This document shows, piece by piece, positions 18,316 through 26,427 of a stretch of 64,000 nt of DNA. The notes beneath the pieces were generated by a model. It saw only the letters and a list, made by a program, of their open reading frames with translations. It was not told the origin of the DNA and did no database searches. A program made the translations under genes and the position numbers. The first letter of the stretch is position 1. Each line of letters opens with the position of its first letter. This DNA is from Hyphomicrobiales bacterium (GTDB taxonomy: Bacteria; Pseudomonadota; Alphaproteobacteria; Rhizobiales; Rhizobiaceae): contig JAFKJU010000020.1 in the NCBI GenBank assembly GCA_017305935.1, forward strand, positions 62,001 to 126,000, given 5' to 3'.

Positions 18316-20327
18316 CCGGCGATACGCATCTGCGCCTCCTGCTGCTGGCCTGCCGCCACGAGGTGGACGACATCCAGAATGAGAGCGACGGAGCCATCGC
18401 CGAGGATGGTCGCACCGGAGAATGTCGCGACGTCATGGTGCAGTTTCGACATGGCCTTGATGACCGTCTGGTGATCGCCGATGATCTGGTCGACCACCAG
18501 GCCGACACGCTCGGCGCCGGTGGAGATGACCACGACTTTCTGGAACGGATCGGGCTTGGTGCCGGTGCGGAACAGATCCCGCAAGCGGATGAACGGCACA
18601 AGGCTGTCGCGCAGCGAGATGAAGGAACGGCCGCGCGAGCGCAGATCCTCTTCCAGCGACAATTCGAGGCATTCCTCGACCGCCGAGAGCGGAATGACAT
18701 AACGGCCCCCGCCGACGCGCACCAGCAGGCCTTCGATGATGGCGAGCGTCAGCGGAATACGCAGCGAGATTTCCGAACCTTCGCCGGGCACGGTCGAGAC
18801 GTCGATTGCGCCGCGTAGCGCATCGATGGTCTTCTTGACCACATCCATGCCGACGCCGCGGCCGGAGAGATTGGTGACCGCCTGCGCCGTCGAGAAGCCG
18901 GGCTGGAAGATCAATTGCAGCACTTCCTGGTCGCTGAGCACCGCATTCGCGGCGATAAGGCCGGAAGATTCCGCCTTGGCGCGCACCCGGTCGCGATCGA
19001 TGCCGCGCCCGTCGTCCTTGATGGTGATGATGACTTCGCCGCTCGCCTGACGGGCCGAGAGCGTGACCCGGCCGGCCTGCGGCTTGCCGGAGGCCAAACG
19101 CTGCTCGGGGGTTTCCAGCCCGTGGTCGACGGAATTGCGCACCAGATGCACCAGCGGATCGGCAAGGCGCTCGATGACGGTCTTGTCGACCTCGGTGGTC
19201 TCGCCTTCGGTGACCAGCTCGATGACCTTGCCGGTCTCGCGGGCGAGATCGTGGACGAGGCGGCGAAAGCGGCCGAACAACGTGCCGACCGGCACCATGC
19301 GCAGCACCATCATCGTATCGCGCAGCTCGCCCGAGAGCCGTTCGATGTCCTCGGAGACGGCGCGCATCTGGATATCGGCATGGCCGGCGAGCTGCCGCAG
19401 GCGCGACTGGGCGATGACAAGTTCGCCGACGCGGTCCATCAGCTCGTCGAGACGTTCGGCCGGCACACGCACGCTCTCGGCGGCGCGGTTCTGCTTGGCA
19501 TCGGCGGCAGCGGGTGCGGCATCTTTATGAACAGGCGCAGGCACAGCGGCGGGAACCGGGGCATTTTCCGTCAGTGTTGCACGTTCGGCGGCAACCGGCT
19601 GGGCCGCAACGGCCGGCTTTTCCGGCTGGATTGTGAAAGTTGCGGCCCGCAGCGGCGCGATATCCAGTTCCATATCGTCCATCACGAAGATGAACACGTC
19701 CTCGATCGCCGATTTCGGCTGGGCGGTGACGAGATCGACGGTCCAGGCGGCGTGGAGGTCGCTGGGGTCGAGCACGTCGAGCGAGGGAAGAGTGGGGAAA
19801 TCGACCTTGATCGTCGCCGTGCCGAGGTCGCGCAATTCGTCGAGCAGGCCAAGCGGATTGGTGCCGTTGGCCATGGCGTTGCGCGGCAGGCTGAAGCGCA
19901 CGCGCCAGGCGGCTTCCTTGGGCGCGGCCGGCGTGGCCGGCTCGCCATTCTTGACGGCCTCGACGGCGCGGTGCAGGTTGGCGAGGATCTTTGCCCCGAC
20001 CGGCTCCAGCTCGTCGGAGGGGCGCTCGACCAGCAAGCGCATATGGTCCTTGGATTCGAGCACCACCGAGACGATCTCGACAGTGGCGGCGACCTCGCCC
20101 TTGCGCACCTTGTCGAAAACGGTCTCGCAATGATGGGTGAAGGCCGCCAGCGCCTCGAAGCCGAACATCGCGCCCGATCCCTTCAGCGTATGCAGGCTGC
20201 GAAAGACCGCGTCGATCTGATCCTTGTTGGACAGATCGTGCATGAGGTCGAGCAGGCCGATCTCGATCTGCTCGAGAAGCTCGGCCGCTTCGGTCCTGAA
20301 CACTTGAATGGGATCGGGAAAACTCAT
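18312..20327 (-). CDS. cheA: Chemotaxis sensor histidine kinase
   Basis: 671-aa cytoplasmic kinase that phosphorylates CheY and CheB. Domains in order: P1/Hpt with the phospho-accepting His46 in RSLHTLKGSGAMFGF; a degenerate P2-like region and Ala/Pro linker (about 135-275); P3 dimerisation; the P4 ATPase with LVHLVRNSVDHGLE, IKDDGRGIDRDRV and LSGRGVGMDVV; and the P5 CheW-like regulatory domain. It overlaps both cheY and cheW by ATGA. Confidence 0.95.
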   Translation of the reverse strand: MSFPDPIQVFRTEAAELLEQIEIGLLDLMHDLSNKDQIDAVFRSLHTLKGSGAMFGFEALAAFTHHCETVFDKVRKGEVAATVEIVSVVLESKDHMRLLVERPSDELEPVGAKILANLHRAVEAVKNGEPATPAAPKEAAWRVRFSLPRNAMANGTNPLGLLDELRDLGTATIKVDFPTLPSLDVLDPSDLHAAWTVDLVTAQPKSAIEDVFIFVMDDMELDIAPLRAATFTIQPEKPAVAAQPVAAERATLTENAPVPAAVPAPVHKDAAPAAADAKQNRAAESVRVPAERLDELMDRVGELVIAQSRLRQLAGHADIQMRAVSEDIERLSGELRDTMMVLRMVPVGTLFGRFRRLVHDLARETGKVIELVTEGETTEVDKTVIERLADPLVHLVRNSVDHGLETPEQRLASGKPQAGRVTLSARQASGEVIITIKDDGRGIDRDRVRAKAESSGLIAANAVLSDQEVLQLIFQPGFSTAQAVTNLSGRGVGMDVVKKTIDALRGAIDVSTVPGEGSEISLRIPLTLAIIEGLLVRVGGGRYVIPLSAVEECLELSLEEDLRSRGRSFISLRDSLVPFIRLRDLFRTGTKPDPFQKVVVISTGAERVGLVVDQIIGDHQTVIKAMSKLHHDVATFSGATILGDGSVALILDVVHLVAAGQQQEAQMRIAG

Positions 20328-20692
20328 TTTCCGAGGACCTTCCTGACGATCTTGACGAGATTTTCCGGGTCGAAGGGTTTGGTCAGCCAGCCGGTGGCGC
20401 CGGCGGCTTTCGCACGCGCCTTGAGGTCGGCATCCGATTCCGTGGTGAGGAAGATGATGGGCGTGCCCGTCAGGCTCGGCACCTTGCGGATTTCCTCGAT
20501 CATGGTCAGGCCGTCCATGATCGGCATGTTGAGATCGGTGACGATCAGGTCGAAGCTGTCGGCCTTGGCCTTGTCCAGCCCTTCCTGGCCATGCACCGCT
20601 TCGGTGACGTCGTAGCCCGCATTCGACAGGGCGACACGGGTGGTCAGCCGGATGCTGGCGGAATCGTCAACGGTGAGAATACGCGCACTCAT
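20324..20692 (-). CDS. cheY: Single-domain response regulator CheY
   Basis: 122-aa receiver domain starting MSARILTVDDSAS. Conserved residues are the acidic pair D9/D10, phospho-Asp 53 in LIVTDLNMPIMDG, the switch Thr in IIFLTTESD and the Lys of WLTKPFD. Its stop overlaps the cheA start (ATGA at 20324-20327). It is the only CheY in the window, so phospho-CheY removal must come from another protein. Confidence 0.95.
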   Translation of the reverse strand: MSARILTVDDSASIRLTTRVALSNAGYDVTEAVHGQEGLDKAKADSFDLIVTDLNMPIMDGLTMIEEIRKVPSLTGTPIIFLTTESDADLKARAKAAGATGWLTKPFDPENLVKIVRKVLGK

Positions 20693-20697
20693 ACTTA

Positions 20698-21021
20698 TCA
20701 AACCTCGCGATGGAGCCAGAACGATGCGTGTTCCGGCGAAACCTGGTCCAGAAAGCCTGCCCGCCGGAGGACGTCGAGCACGGCGCCCTCGGCAGGTGCC
20801 GAAAGCGTCAGCGTCTTGCCGGCGACCCTTGCGTAAAGGCGGGCAGCCTCGATCATCTGGACGAAACTGAAATCGACCTCGCGGCACGCGGTGATGTCGA
20901 GCACCACGGCATCGCCGCCCAGAAGCGCCGCCAGTAGTTCCGGCTGCAACTCCTTGACGGTGCGGATGTTCGCCCTCTCGGGAAGACGTGTTTCGCTTCG
21001 GTTTCTGCTGACGTCTGCCAT
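20698..21021 (-). CDS. STAS-domain protein at the head of the che operon
   Basis: 107-aa protein with a STAS/anti-anti-sigma-like core (AVVLDITACREVDFSFVQMIEAARLYA). The Ser of DFSFVQ occupies the position usually phosphorylated in SpoIIAA-type STAS proteins. It is the first gene of the leftward operon, 5 bp before cheY. STAS proteins recur in this position in some rhizobial che clusters; their role there is unclear. Confidence 0.8.
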   Translation of the reverse strand: MADVSRNRSETRLPERANIRTVKELQPELLAALLGGDAVVLDITACREVDFSFVQMIEAARLYARVAGKTLTLSAPAEGAVLDVLRRAGFLDQVSPEHASFWLHREV

Positions 21022-21358
21022 CCCAACCCCGCCGGTGACAATACTTTCAAATCGTCAACGAAGGTTTCATTTCAGGCTTAACAAAGGGTAAACGGGCACT
21101 ACTCAAAGATGCCGCTTCTGTACCGAAACGCGTATGAATTCTCGCCTGTTATTTCTTGGGATGCGGCGAAAACACCTGATTTCCAGGCCCATCGCGAAAG
21201 GAGGAATTCGAAGGGTTTGTTTCAGCCCACATTAACATTAATGGCCGAAAACCGGCGCGAACAGCAGTTTTACCGCGCGGCACGCAGCTCTGTTTACCGG
21301 TTTTTTCCGGGACGATAGTATTTTCAAGTAATTCTAATAAACAAGCGAAGGTATCGCC
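21022..21358. promoter_or_regulatory. Divergent promoter region between the che operon and the CheZ-like gene
   Basis: 337 bp, clearly more AT-rich than the surroundings (21050-21130 and 21220-21350), lying between divergent chemotaxis transcripts. It should hold both promoters. No palindromic operator stands out. A short open frame (21109-21318) crosses it without recognisable protein features. Confidence 0.45.
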
Positions 21359-23098
21359 GTGCAAGCCAGCGCTAAACTTGTAAAAGACTTCGAAAACAAC
21401 GACCGTGCCGCTCTGGATACCATGTTGCTTGGCGCCCACAGCCAGGTGGAGGCGCGTTTTCTCGACGGCGGCACGGTTCTTCTGTCGATCATGGACGTCA
21501 TCGCCAAGCTGATCGGATCGCTCGACCGGCTGACGGGCTCGCTCGACCAGGAGACGACGCAGGGCACGGTCGGCGGCATTCTGAAGACGGCGGAGCGGCT
21601 GGCGGCACTTCCTTCACGGGAGGCAGGACGCCAGGAAAGTTTCGAAACACTGTCGATGACGGCGGCCAAGATGCACAGCCATGTCTGTGACATGCAGGAG
21701 ACGATGCGCTACCTGCGCACCTTCGCCCTGACTGCCAAGATCACCGGGGCCGGCATTCCGGATTTCGCCGGTTTCGCGGAAGAGATCCTCGAACGCATTC
21801 AGTCCGGTTCGTCGGAAGTCAACCGCTTCGCCTCCCAGCTCTCGACGCTGGATGCGCAGCTTCGCCGCGCCCGCGGCTTCGCCGCCACCATCGCCACCGA
21901 ATATTCGAGGACCGTGCCGCAGATCGTCACCGATCTCCGGGAAAACGCCGCCAAGGTCGGCACCCATCATCAGAAGCTCGGCAAGATCGCGCAGGACGTC
22001 TCGCGGCTGGCGCGCGGCGTTCAGTCCAAGATCGCCACCGTGCTTTCGGCGCTGCAGATCGGCGACATCACCCGCCAGCGCATCGAGCATGTGCAGGCGA
22101 GCTTCAGGCTTTACGAAGAGTTGGTCGCAAGCGACGCGACGCTGAATGCCGACGCCAAGGCACGGATGATGAACGTCGTCTACCATCTCGCCGCCGCCCA
22201 GCTTGCCGAGATGGTCGAGGATTTCCAGCGCGAAAGCCGCAATGTCGTCAGGAACATGTCCGGTTTCGTCGACGACACCCGTCGCATCATGCAGCTTCGC
22301 GATGCGATGACACAAGGCGGCGACGGGCAGAATTTCCTGAGGACGCTGGAAGGCAGCGTCGAGGCGGGCGCGGCCCTTGTCGGGCGTGTCAAGGCGGCAA
22401 GCGGCGAAGCCGATCAGGTCGCCGCCTCGACAACGGGCACGGCCAAGGATCTGCTGGCGGCGATCACGGTCATCCGCGCCATCAAGAGCGACATCAACTA
22501 TATGGCGCTCAACACCAATCTGCGCTGCTCGCGGCTTGGCGAGGAAGCCCGCTCGATCAACGTCGTCACCGCCGAACTCAGGCTGTTCGCCGCCAAGCTG
22601 GAGGAATCCGCCGAAACGGTGGTGCAGCAGCTCACCATTCTCGACGATGCCGCAAAGGGGCTTTCCGCCAACGGCGCCACCGGCGCCGACACCATCGACC
22701 AGCCGCTGGCCGACGCCCTGCAGATGATCCGCGACGCCGGCGCGACGATGGACACGCATCTGGCCGAACTGGCCGCCGAAGGCGAGCAGATGTTCAACCA
22801 GGTGGGGCGCTCGATCAAGACGCTGGATTTTGAAAGCGAACTCGGCGATGTGCTGGAACGGTGCGCCGCGGAACTGGCGCATCTCGCCGGGCCTGACATC
22901 GCGGATATCTCCGACCTCGCCGCCAAGGCAGAGGAACTCGGCCAGCGCATCCACAAGACCTATACGATGGCGCAGGAGCGCAGCGTGCATCAGCATTTCC
23001 TGCCGGCGACCGCCGCGAGCGCGCCCGCCGTCGAGACCGCGCCGGCCGCATCGTCCGGCGACGACGAAGAAGATCTGTTCGCAGACGCGCTTTTCTGA
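21359..23098 (+). CDS. Cytoplasmic chemotaxis protein with CheZ-like motifs and receptor-like hairpin
   Basis: 579-aa, almost wholly helical protein without transmembrane segments, starting at a GTG with GAAGG 7 nt upstream. Residues 231-246 ([15 protein letters not shown]) resemble the catalytic helix of CheZ: D236 and Q240 have the same D-x3-Q spacing as CheZ D143/Q147. Residues 371-412 ([19 protein letters not shown]) look like a degenerate methyl-accepting hairpin. An Ala/Pro linker (about 546-566) leads to the acidic tail [12 protein letters not shown], similar to the CheY-binding tail of CheZ (DDLLDSLGF). It is divergent from a che operon with no other phosphatase gene. A CheY-P phosphatase role is inferred, not known. 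Confidence 0.65.
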   Translation: MQASAKLVKDFENNDRAALDTMLLGAHSQVEARFLDGGTVLLSIMDVIAKLIGSLDRLTGSLDQETTQGTVGGILKTAERLAALPSREAGRQESFETLSMTAAKMHSHVCDMQETMRYLRTFALTAKITGAGIPDFAGFAEEILERIQSGSSEVNRFASQLSTLDAQLRRARGFAATIATEYSRTVPQIVTDLRENAAKVGTHHQKLGKIAQDVSRLARGVQSKIATVLSALQIGDITRQRIEHVQASFRLYEELVASDATLNADAKARMMNVVYHLAAAQLAEMVEDFQRESRNVVRNMSGFVDDTRRIMQLRDAMTQGGDGQNFLRTLEGSVEAGAALVGRVKAASGEADQVAASTTGTAKDLLAAITVIRAIKSDINYMALNTNLRCSRLGEEARSINVVTAELRLFAAKLEESAETVVQQLTILDDAAKGLSANGATGADTIDQPLADALQMIRDAGATMDTHLAELAAEGEQMFNQVGRSIKTLDFESELGDVLERCAAELAHLAGPDIADISDLAAKAEELGQRIHKTYTMAQERSVHQHFLPATAASAPAVETAPAASSGDDEEDLFADALF

Positions 23099-23222
23099 TC
23101 CTTGCGGTCCGCGCGACCCCTTTGAATTGGGGATCGGCGCGGGTTGCGTCCTTGACATTGCCGGCGGGAGACACGAGGGTCGCCCACATCCCCCGCGCCC
23201 GGAATCGATCAGGACAGCGACG

Positions 23223-24167
23223 TTGCGTATACTTCAGGAAGCCCATTTCCCCGAACTGCCGAACTATTATCGCGGCAAGGTCCGCGAAAATTACGACCTG
23301 CCGGACGGGCGGCGCATCATCATTTCCACCGATCGCCTCAGCGCCTTCGACCGCATCCTCACCTGCATCCCCTACAAGGGCCAGGTGCTGACCCAGACGG
23401 CGCGCTACTGGTTCGAGAAGACCGGCGACATCTGCCCCAATCACGTACTCGACTATCCCGATCCCAACGTGGTGATCGGCGAGCGGCTGGATATCCTGCC
23501 GGTCGAGGTGGTGGTGCGCGGCTATCTCGCCGGCACCACCGGCACCTCGATCCTGACGCTGTACAGGAGGGGCGAACGCGAGATGTATGGCGTACGCCTG
23601 CCCGAGGGTATGCGCGACAACCAGAAGCTCGACCAGCCGATCATCACGCCGACCAGCAAAGCCTTCGATGGCGGCCATGACGAGCCGCTGACGCCGGCCG
23701 AGATCGTTTCCAAGGGCCTGCTGACGCAGGCGCAGTGGGATACGCTGTCGCGTTATGCGCTGGCGCTGTTCGCCCGCGGCCAGCAGATGGCCGCCGAGCG
23801 CGGCCTCATCCTCGTCGACACCAAGTACGAATTCGGCACCGACCGGAACGGCGCCATCAAGCTTGCCGACGAGATCCACACCCCCGACAGCAGCCGCTAC
23901 TGGATCGCCGCCACCTATGACGCCGCCTTCCAGGCCGGCATGCGGCCGGAAAGCTTCGACAAGGATTTCGTGCGCGCCTGGGTGGCCGAGCGTTGCGACC
24001 CCTACAAGGACGAGATTCCCGAAATCCCAGGGCAACTGGTGGAAGACACCTCCAAAGTCTACATCCGCGCCTTCGAGCAGATCACCGGCCAGACATTCGT
24101 GCCCGATGACAGCTTTGCCACGCCCCGCGACCGTGTCCGTGCCAATCTGGAGCCCTATTTTACCTAG
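23223..24167 (+). CDS. purC: SAICAR synthetase
   Basis: Phosphoribosylaminoimidazole-succinocarboxamide synthase, which joins aspartate to CAIR in de novo purine synthesis. The 314-aa protein has [26 protein letters not shown] at the N terminus, [14 protein letters not shown] in the middle, and LVDTKYEFG followed by [12 protein letters not shown], all diagnostic. It is of the longer type, about 60-70 residues beyond the usual short bacterial PurC. The start is a TTG at 23223; no ATG fits before the conserved [11 protein letters not shown] hairpin (24225-24243) follows the gene. Confidence 0.93.
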   Translation: MRILQEAHFPELPNYYRGKVRENYDLPDGRRIIISTDRLSAFDRILTCIPYKGQVLTQTARYWFEKTGDICPNHVLDYPDPNVVIGERLDILPVEVVVRGYLAGTTGTSILTLYRRGEREMYGVRLPEGMRDNQKLDQPIITPTSKAFDGGHDEPLTPAEIVSKGLLTQAQWDTLSRYALALFARGQQMAAERGLILVDTKYEFGTDRNGAIKLADEIHTPDSSRYWIAATYDAAFQAGMRPESFDKDFVRAWVAERCDPYKDEIPEIPGQLVEDTSKVYIRAFEQITGQTFVPDDSFATPRDRVRANLEPYFT

Positions 24168-24204
24168 AGTTGACCTTGCGCGCCCAAAGCGCCAGACTCA
24201 GCTA

Positions 24205-24243
24205 CTAAGGGACTCTTAGCATAACCGGGCCGCTCCGGCCCGG
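24205..24243 (+). promoter_or_regulatory. Hairpin and small palindrome between purC and the TetR gene
   Basis: CTAAG-ggact-CTTAG (24205-24219) is a 15-bp palindrome of a size that could bind a TetR dimer. It is followed by a GC hairpin CCGGGCC/GGCCCGG (24225-24243) without a U-tract. The first may be an operator and the second the end of the purC transcript. Both roles are guesses from position. Confidence 0.3.
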
Positions 24244-24267
24244 CTCACGGTCGAGGACACGAACGCA

Positions 24268-24870
24268 ATGCGCAGGCCGCGCCGCAAAGCCGAGGAAACG
24301 CGCGAGGATATTCTGCTGAAGGCGGAAGAACTGTTCCGCGCCCAGGGTTTCTCGAAGATTTCAATCGCGGACATCGCCGCAGCGCTGGGCATGTCGCCGG
24401 CCAATGTCTTCAAGCATTTCCATTCGAAGACGGATCTGGCGGTCGCCATCACCGAGCGGCACATCAACCGCATGACCGCCCATATTGCCGCTCTCGACGT
24501 CATCGTCCCGCCGGGAGACCGGCTGTTGCGCGTCGCGCAGCGGCTGATGGAAAGCCATCTCGAAGACCTGCATCAGAGCCCCTATCTCTTCGAAATGGTG
24601 TTGATGACCGCCGACACCGACTTTCCCAGCGGCCGGCTCTACAAGCGGCTGCTGGAAGAAAAGTTCGAGACGATCATCCGCGCCGGCGTCGACGCCGGCA
24701 TCTATCATTGCCCCGATCCGGCCGAGAGCGCCAAGGCCGTCAGCGCCGCTCTCGCCAGCGTTCTGCACCCCATCTTCCTGGTGCGGTGCCATCAGGAAGA
24801 ACTGCCGGAACGATGCCGGATTCTTGTGGATCTGATCAATACTGCACTGCAAAATCCGCTTGCCAGGTGA
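24268..24870 (+). CDS. TetR-family regulator of the adjacent efflux system
   Basis: 200-aa repressor with an N-terminal helix-turn-helix (ILLKAEELFRAQGFSKISIA, then DIAAALGMSPANVFKHFHSK) and a divergent C-terminal ligand domain. It sits directly upstream of, and in the same direction as, an RND efflux operon, so it most likely represses that operon and perhaps itself. Effector unknown. Confidence 0.85.
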   Translation: MRRPRRKAEETREDILLKAEELFRAQGFSKISIADIAAALGMSPANVFKHFHSKTDLAVAITERHINRMTAHIAALDVIVPPGDRLLRVAQRLMESHLEDLHQSPYLFEMVLMTADTDFPSGRLYKRLLEEKFETIIRAGVDAGIYHCPDPAESAKAVSAALASVLHPIFLVRCHQEELPERCRILVDLINTALQNPLAR

Positions 24871-24890
24871 CGATTCATAAGTTACGTCAC
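24867..24890 (+). promoter_or_regulatory. Candidate operator upstream of the RND operon
   Basis: A 24-bp interrupted palindrome with arms GTGACG (24867-24872) and CGTCAC (24885-24890), which includes the TetR gene stop codon. The rest of the 197-bp gap to the efflux gene is AT-rich (24945-25020) and likely promoter-bearing. The operator role is inferred from symmetry and position. Confidence 0.3.
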
Positions 24891-25067
24891 TTTCACGACG
24901 ATGCCGGAGTCCTTCCGGCAATTTCAGTGGCGTGAAGTGTTGCAAATAGGTCGGCTCGATGAGAATTCGATGATCTGGAAAACGGACTTCAAAAAATTGG
25001 CCTTTGTAAATTTCACCTGAAGCAACACTCTCTTACCGTGCCCGATCTGGCAGGTACACTTAATCGA

Positions 25068-26291
25068 ATGGATATTCTCATGGCCCGACGTCATGCGCTG
25101 ATCATAGCCCTCCTTGCCGCTGCCGGCATGGTCGCCGGGTGCAACGAAAAAGGCGAGCAGAAGGCGGCCGGCGGCAACGGTGCAGCCGCCGCGCAGGAAA
25201 CCCCTGTCAGCGTGGTCACCATGAAGCAGCGCGAGCTGCCGTTTACCGCAAGGCTGCCCGGCCGCGCGGTCGCCTTCCAGACAGCGGAAATCCGCCCGCA
25301 GGTGTCCGGCGTCGTTACCTCCGTCGCCTTCAAGGAGGGCGGCACGGTCTCCAAGGGCGAGTTGCTCTACCAGATCGAGGACCGCAGCTATTCGGCGGCC
25401 CTTGCCCAGTCGCAGGCGGCGGTCGCCAAGGCGCAGGCCGCCGTGCCGACCGCCGAGACAAACCTTGCCCGCTACCAGCGCCTGGTGAACAGCGGCGCCA
25501 CCCAGATTGAATACGAAAACGCCAAGGTGACCCTGCTGCAGGCCAAGGCAGACGTCGAATCCGCGCAGGCGGCGCTGCGCTCTGCCGAGATCAACCTCGA
25601 TTACACCAAGATCCGCGCCCCCTTCGACGGCATTGCCAGCGCCACCGGCATCAATGTCGGCAACGTCGTCACCGCCAACCAGACGACCTCGATGATGACG
25701 CTGCGCCAGATCAACCCGATCTACATCCAGCTCACCGAATCGAGCACCAACCTGCTGAAGCTCGAGCGGATGCTCGCCTCCGGCGACCTCAAGGGATCGC
25801 CCAAGGATGCCGTCATCCGCCTGACGCTGGAAGACGGCAACGAATACGACCATACCGGCACGCTCGACATGTCGGAAATGGCCGTCAGCGAAACCACCGG
25901 CACCTTCAACATCCGCGCCGTCTTCGAAAACCCGAACCGCCGCATCCTCCCGGGCATGTATGTCCGCGCCACCGTCGAGATCGGCCGCGAGACCGGCTAC
26001 CTGATCCCGCAGCGCGCGGCGACGCGCGACGCGCGCGGCAAGCTGACCGCCCAGTTCGTCTCCGCCGAGAACACGGTCGAGGTCCGCACCTTCGAGGATG
26101 CGCGCACATCCAACAATTCCTGGCTGGTGACCAAGGGCATCAAGGACGGCGACAAGCTGATCGTCGATGGCTTCCAGTGGATCGGGCCCGGCGCCAAGGT
26201 CAAGCCGACCGAGGTGCAGATCGACGAGGACGGCCTGGTCATGGAGCAGACGGCACAGGCCGCGCCCGCCGCCCCGGCAGCCGCCAATTGA
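25068..26291 (+). CDS. RND efflux periplasmic adaptor (AcrA/MexA family)
   Basis: Membrane-fusion protein bridging the inner-membrane pump and the outer-membrane channel. It has a lipoprotein signal (hydrophobic LIIALLAAAGMVAGC, acylated Cys at about residue 25), a biotinyl-lipoyl half-motif (LPGRAVAFQTAEIRPQVSG), an alpha-helical hairpin (about 90-170), and beta-barrel and membrane-proximal domains. The ATG at 25068 is chosen; an ATG at 25080 and a GTG at 25038 are alternatives. It is the first gene of a complete tripartite set. Confidence 0.92.
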   Translation: MDILMARRHALIIALLAAAGMVAGCNEKGEQKAAGGNGAAAAQETPVSVVTMKQRELPFTARLPGRAVAFQTAEIRPQVSGVVTSVAFKEGGTVSKGELLYQIEDRSYSAALAQSQAAVAKAQAAVPTAETNLARYQRLVNSGATQIEYENAKVTLLQAKADVESAQAALRSAEINLDYTKIRAPFDGIASATGINVGNVVTANQTTSMMTLRQINPIYIQLTESSTNLLKLERMLASGDLKGSPKDAVIRLTLEDGNEYDHTGTLDMSEMAVSETTGTFNIRAVFENPNRRILPGMYVRATVEIGRETGYLIPQRAATRDARGKLTAQFVSAENTVEVRTFEDARTSNNSWLVTKGIKDGDKLIVDGFQWIGPGAKVKPTEVQIDEDGLVMEQTAQAAPAAPAAAN

Positions 26292-26427
26292 CGCCTGAAG
26301 CCCTGCGGCCCGCGCGCGCCACCCGCGCCGCAGGCCGCAGTTTCGATGTGTAGCAGCGCCTCCCGCGCGTGTCGCCCACCGACGCGCGGCGCTGCCGGAA
26401 CCGTTCAGAACGCCTGGAAGAACCCGC

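Noticed and set aside
22830-23222. An N-terminal extension of PurC reaching back into the chemotaxis gene
   Set aside because: The extension is Arg/Ser/Pro-rich, overlaps the real upstream gene and precedes the conserved PurC start region. The TTG at 23223 gives the expected protein.
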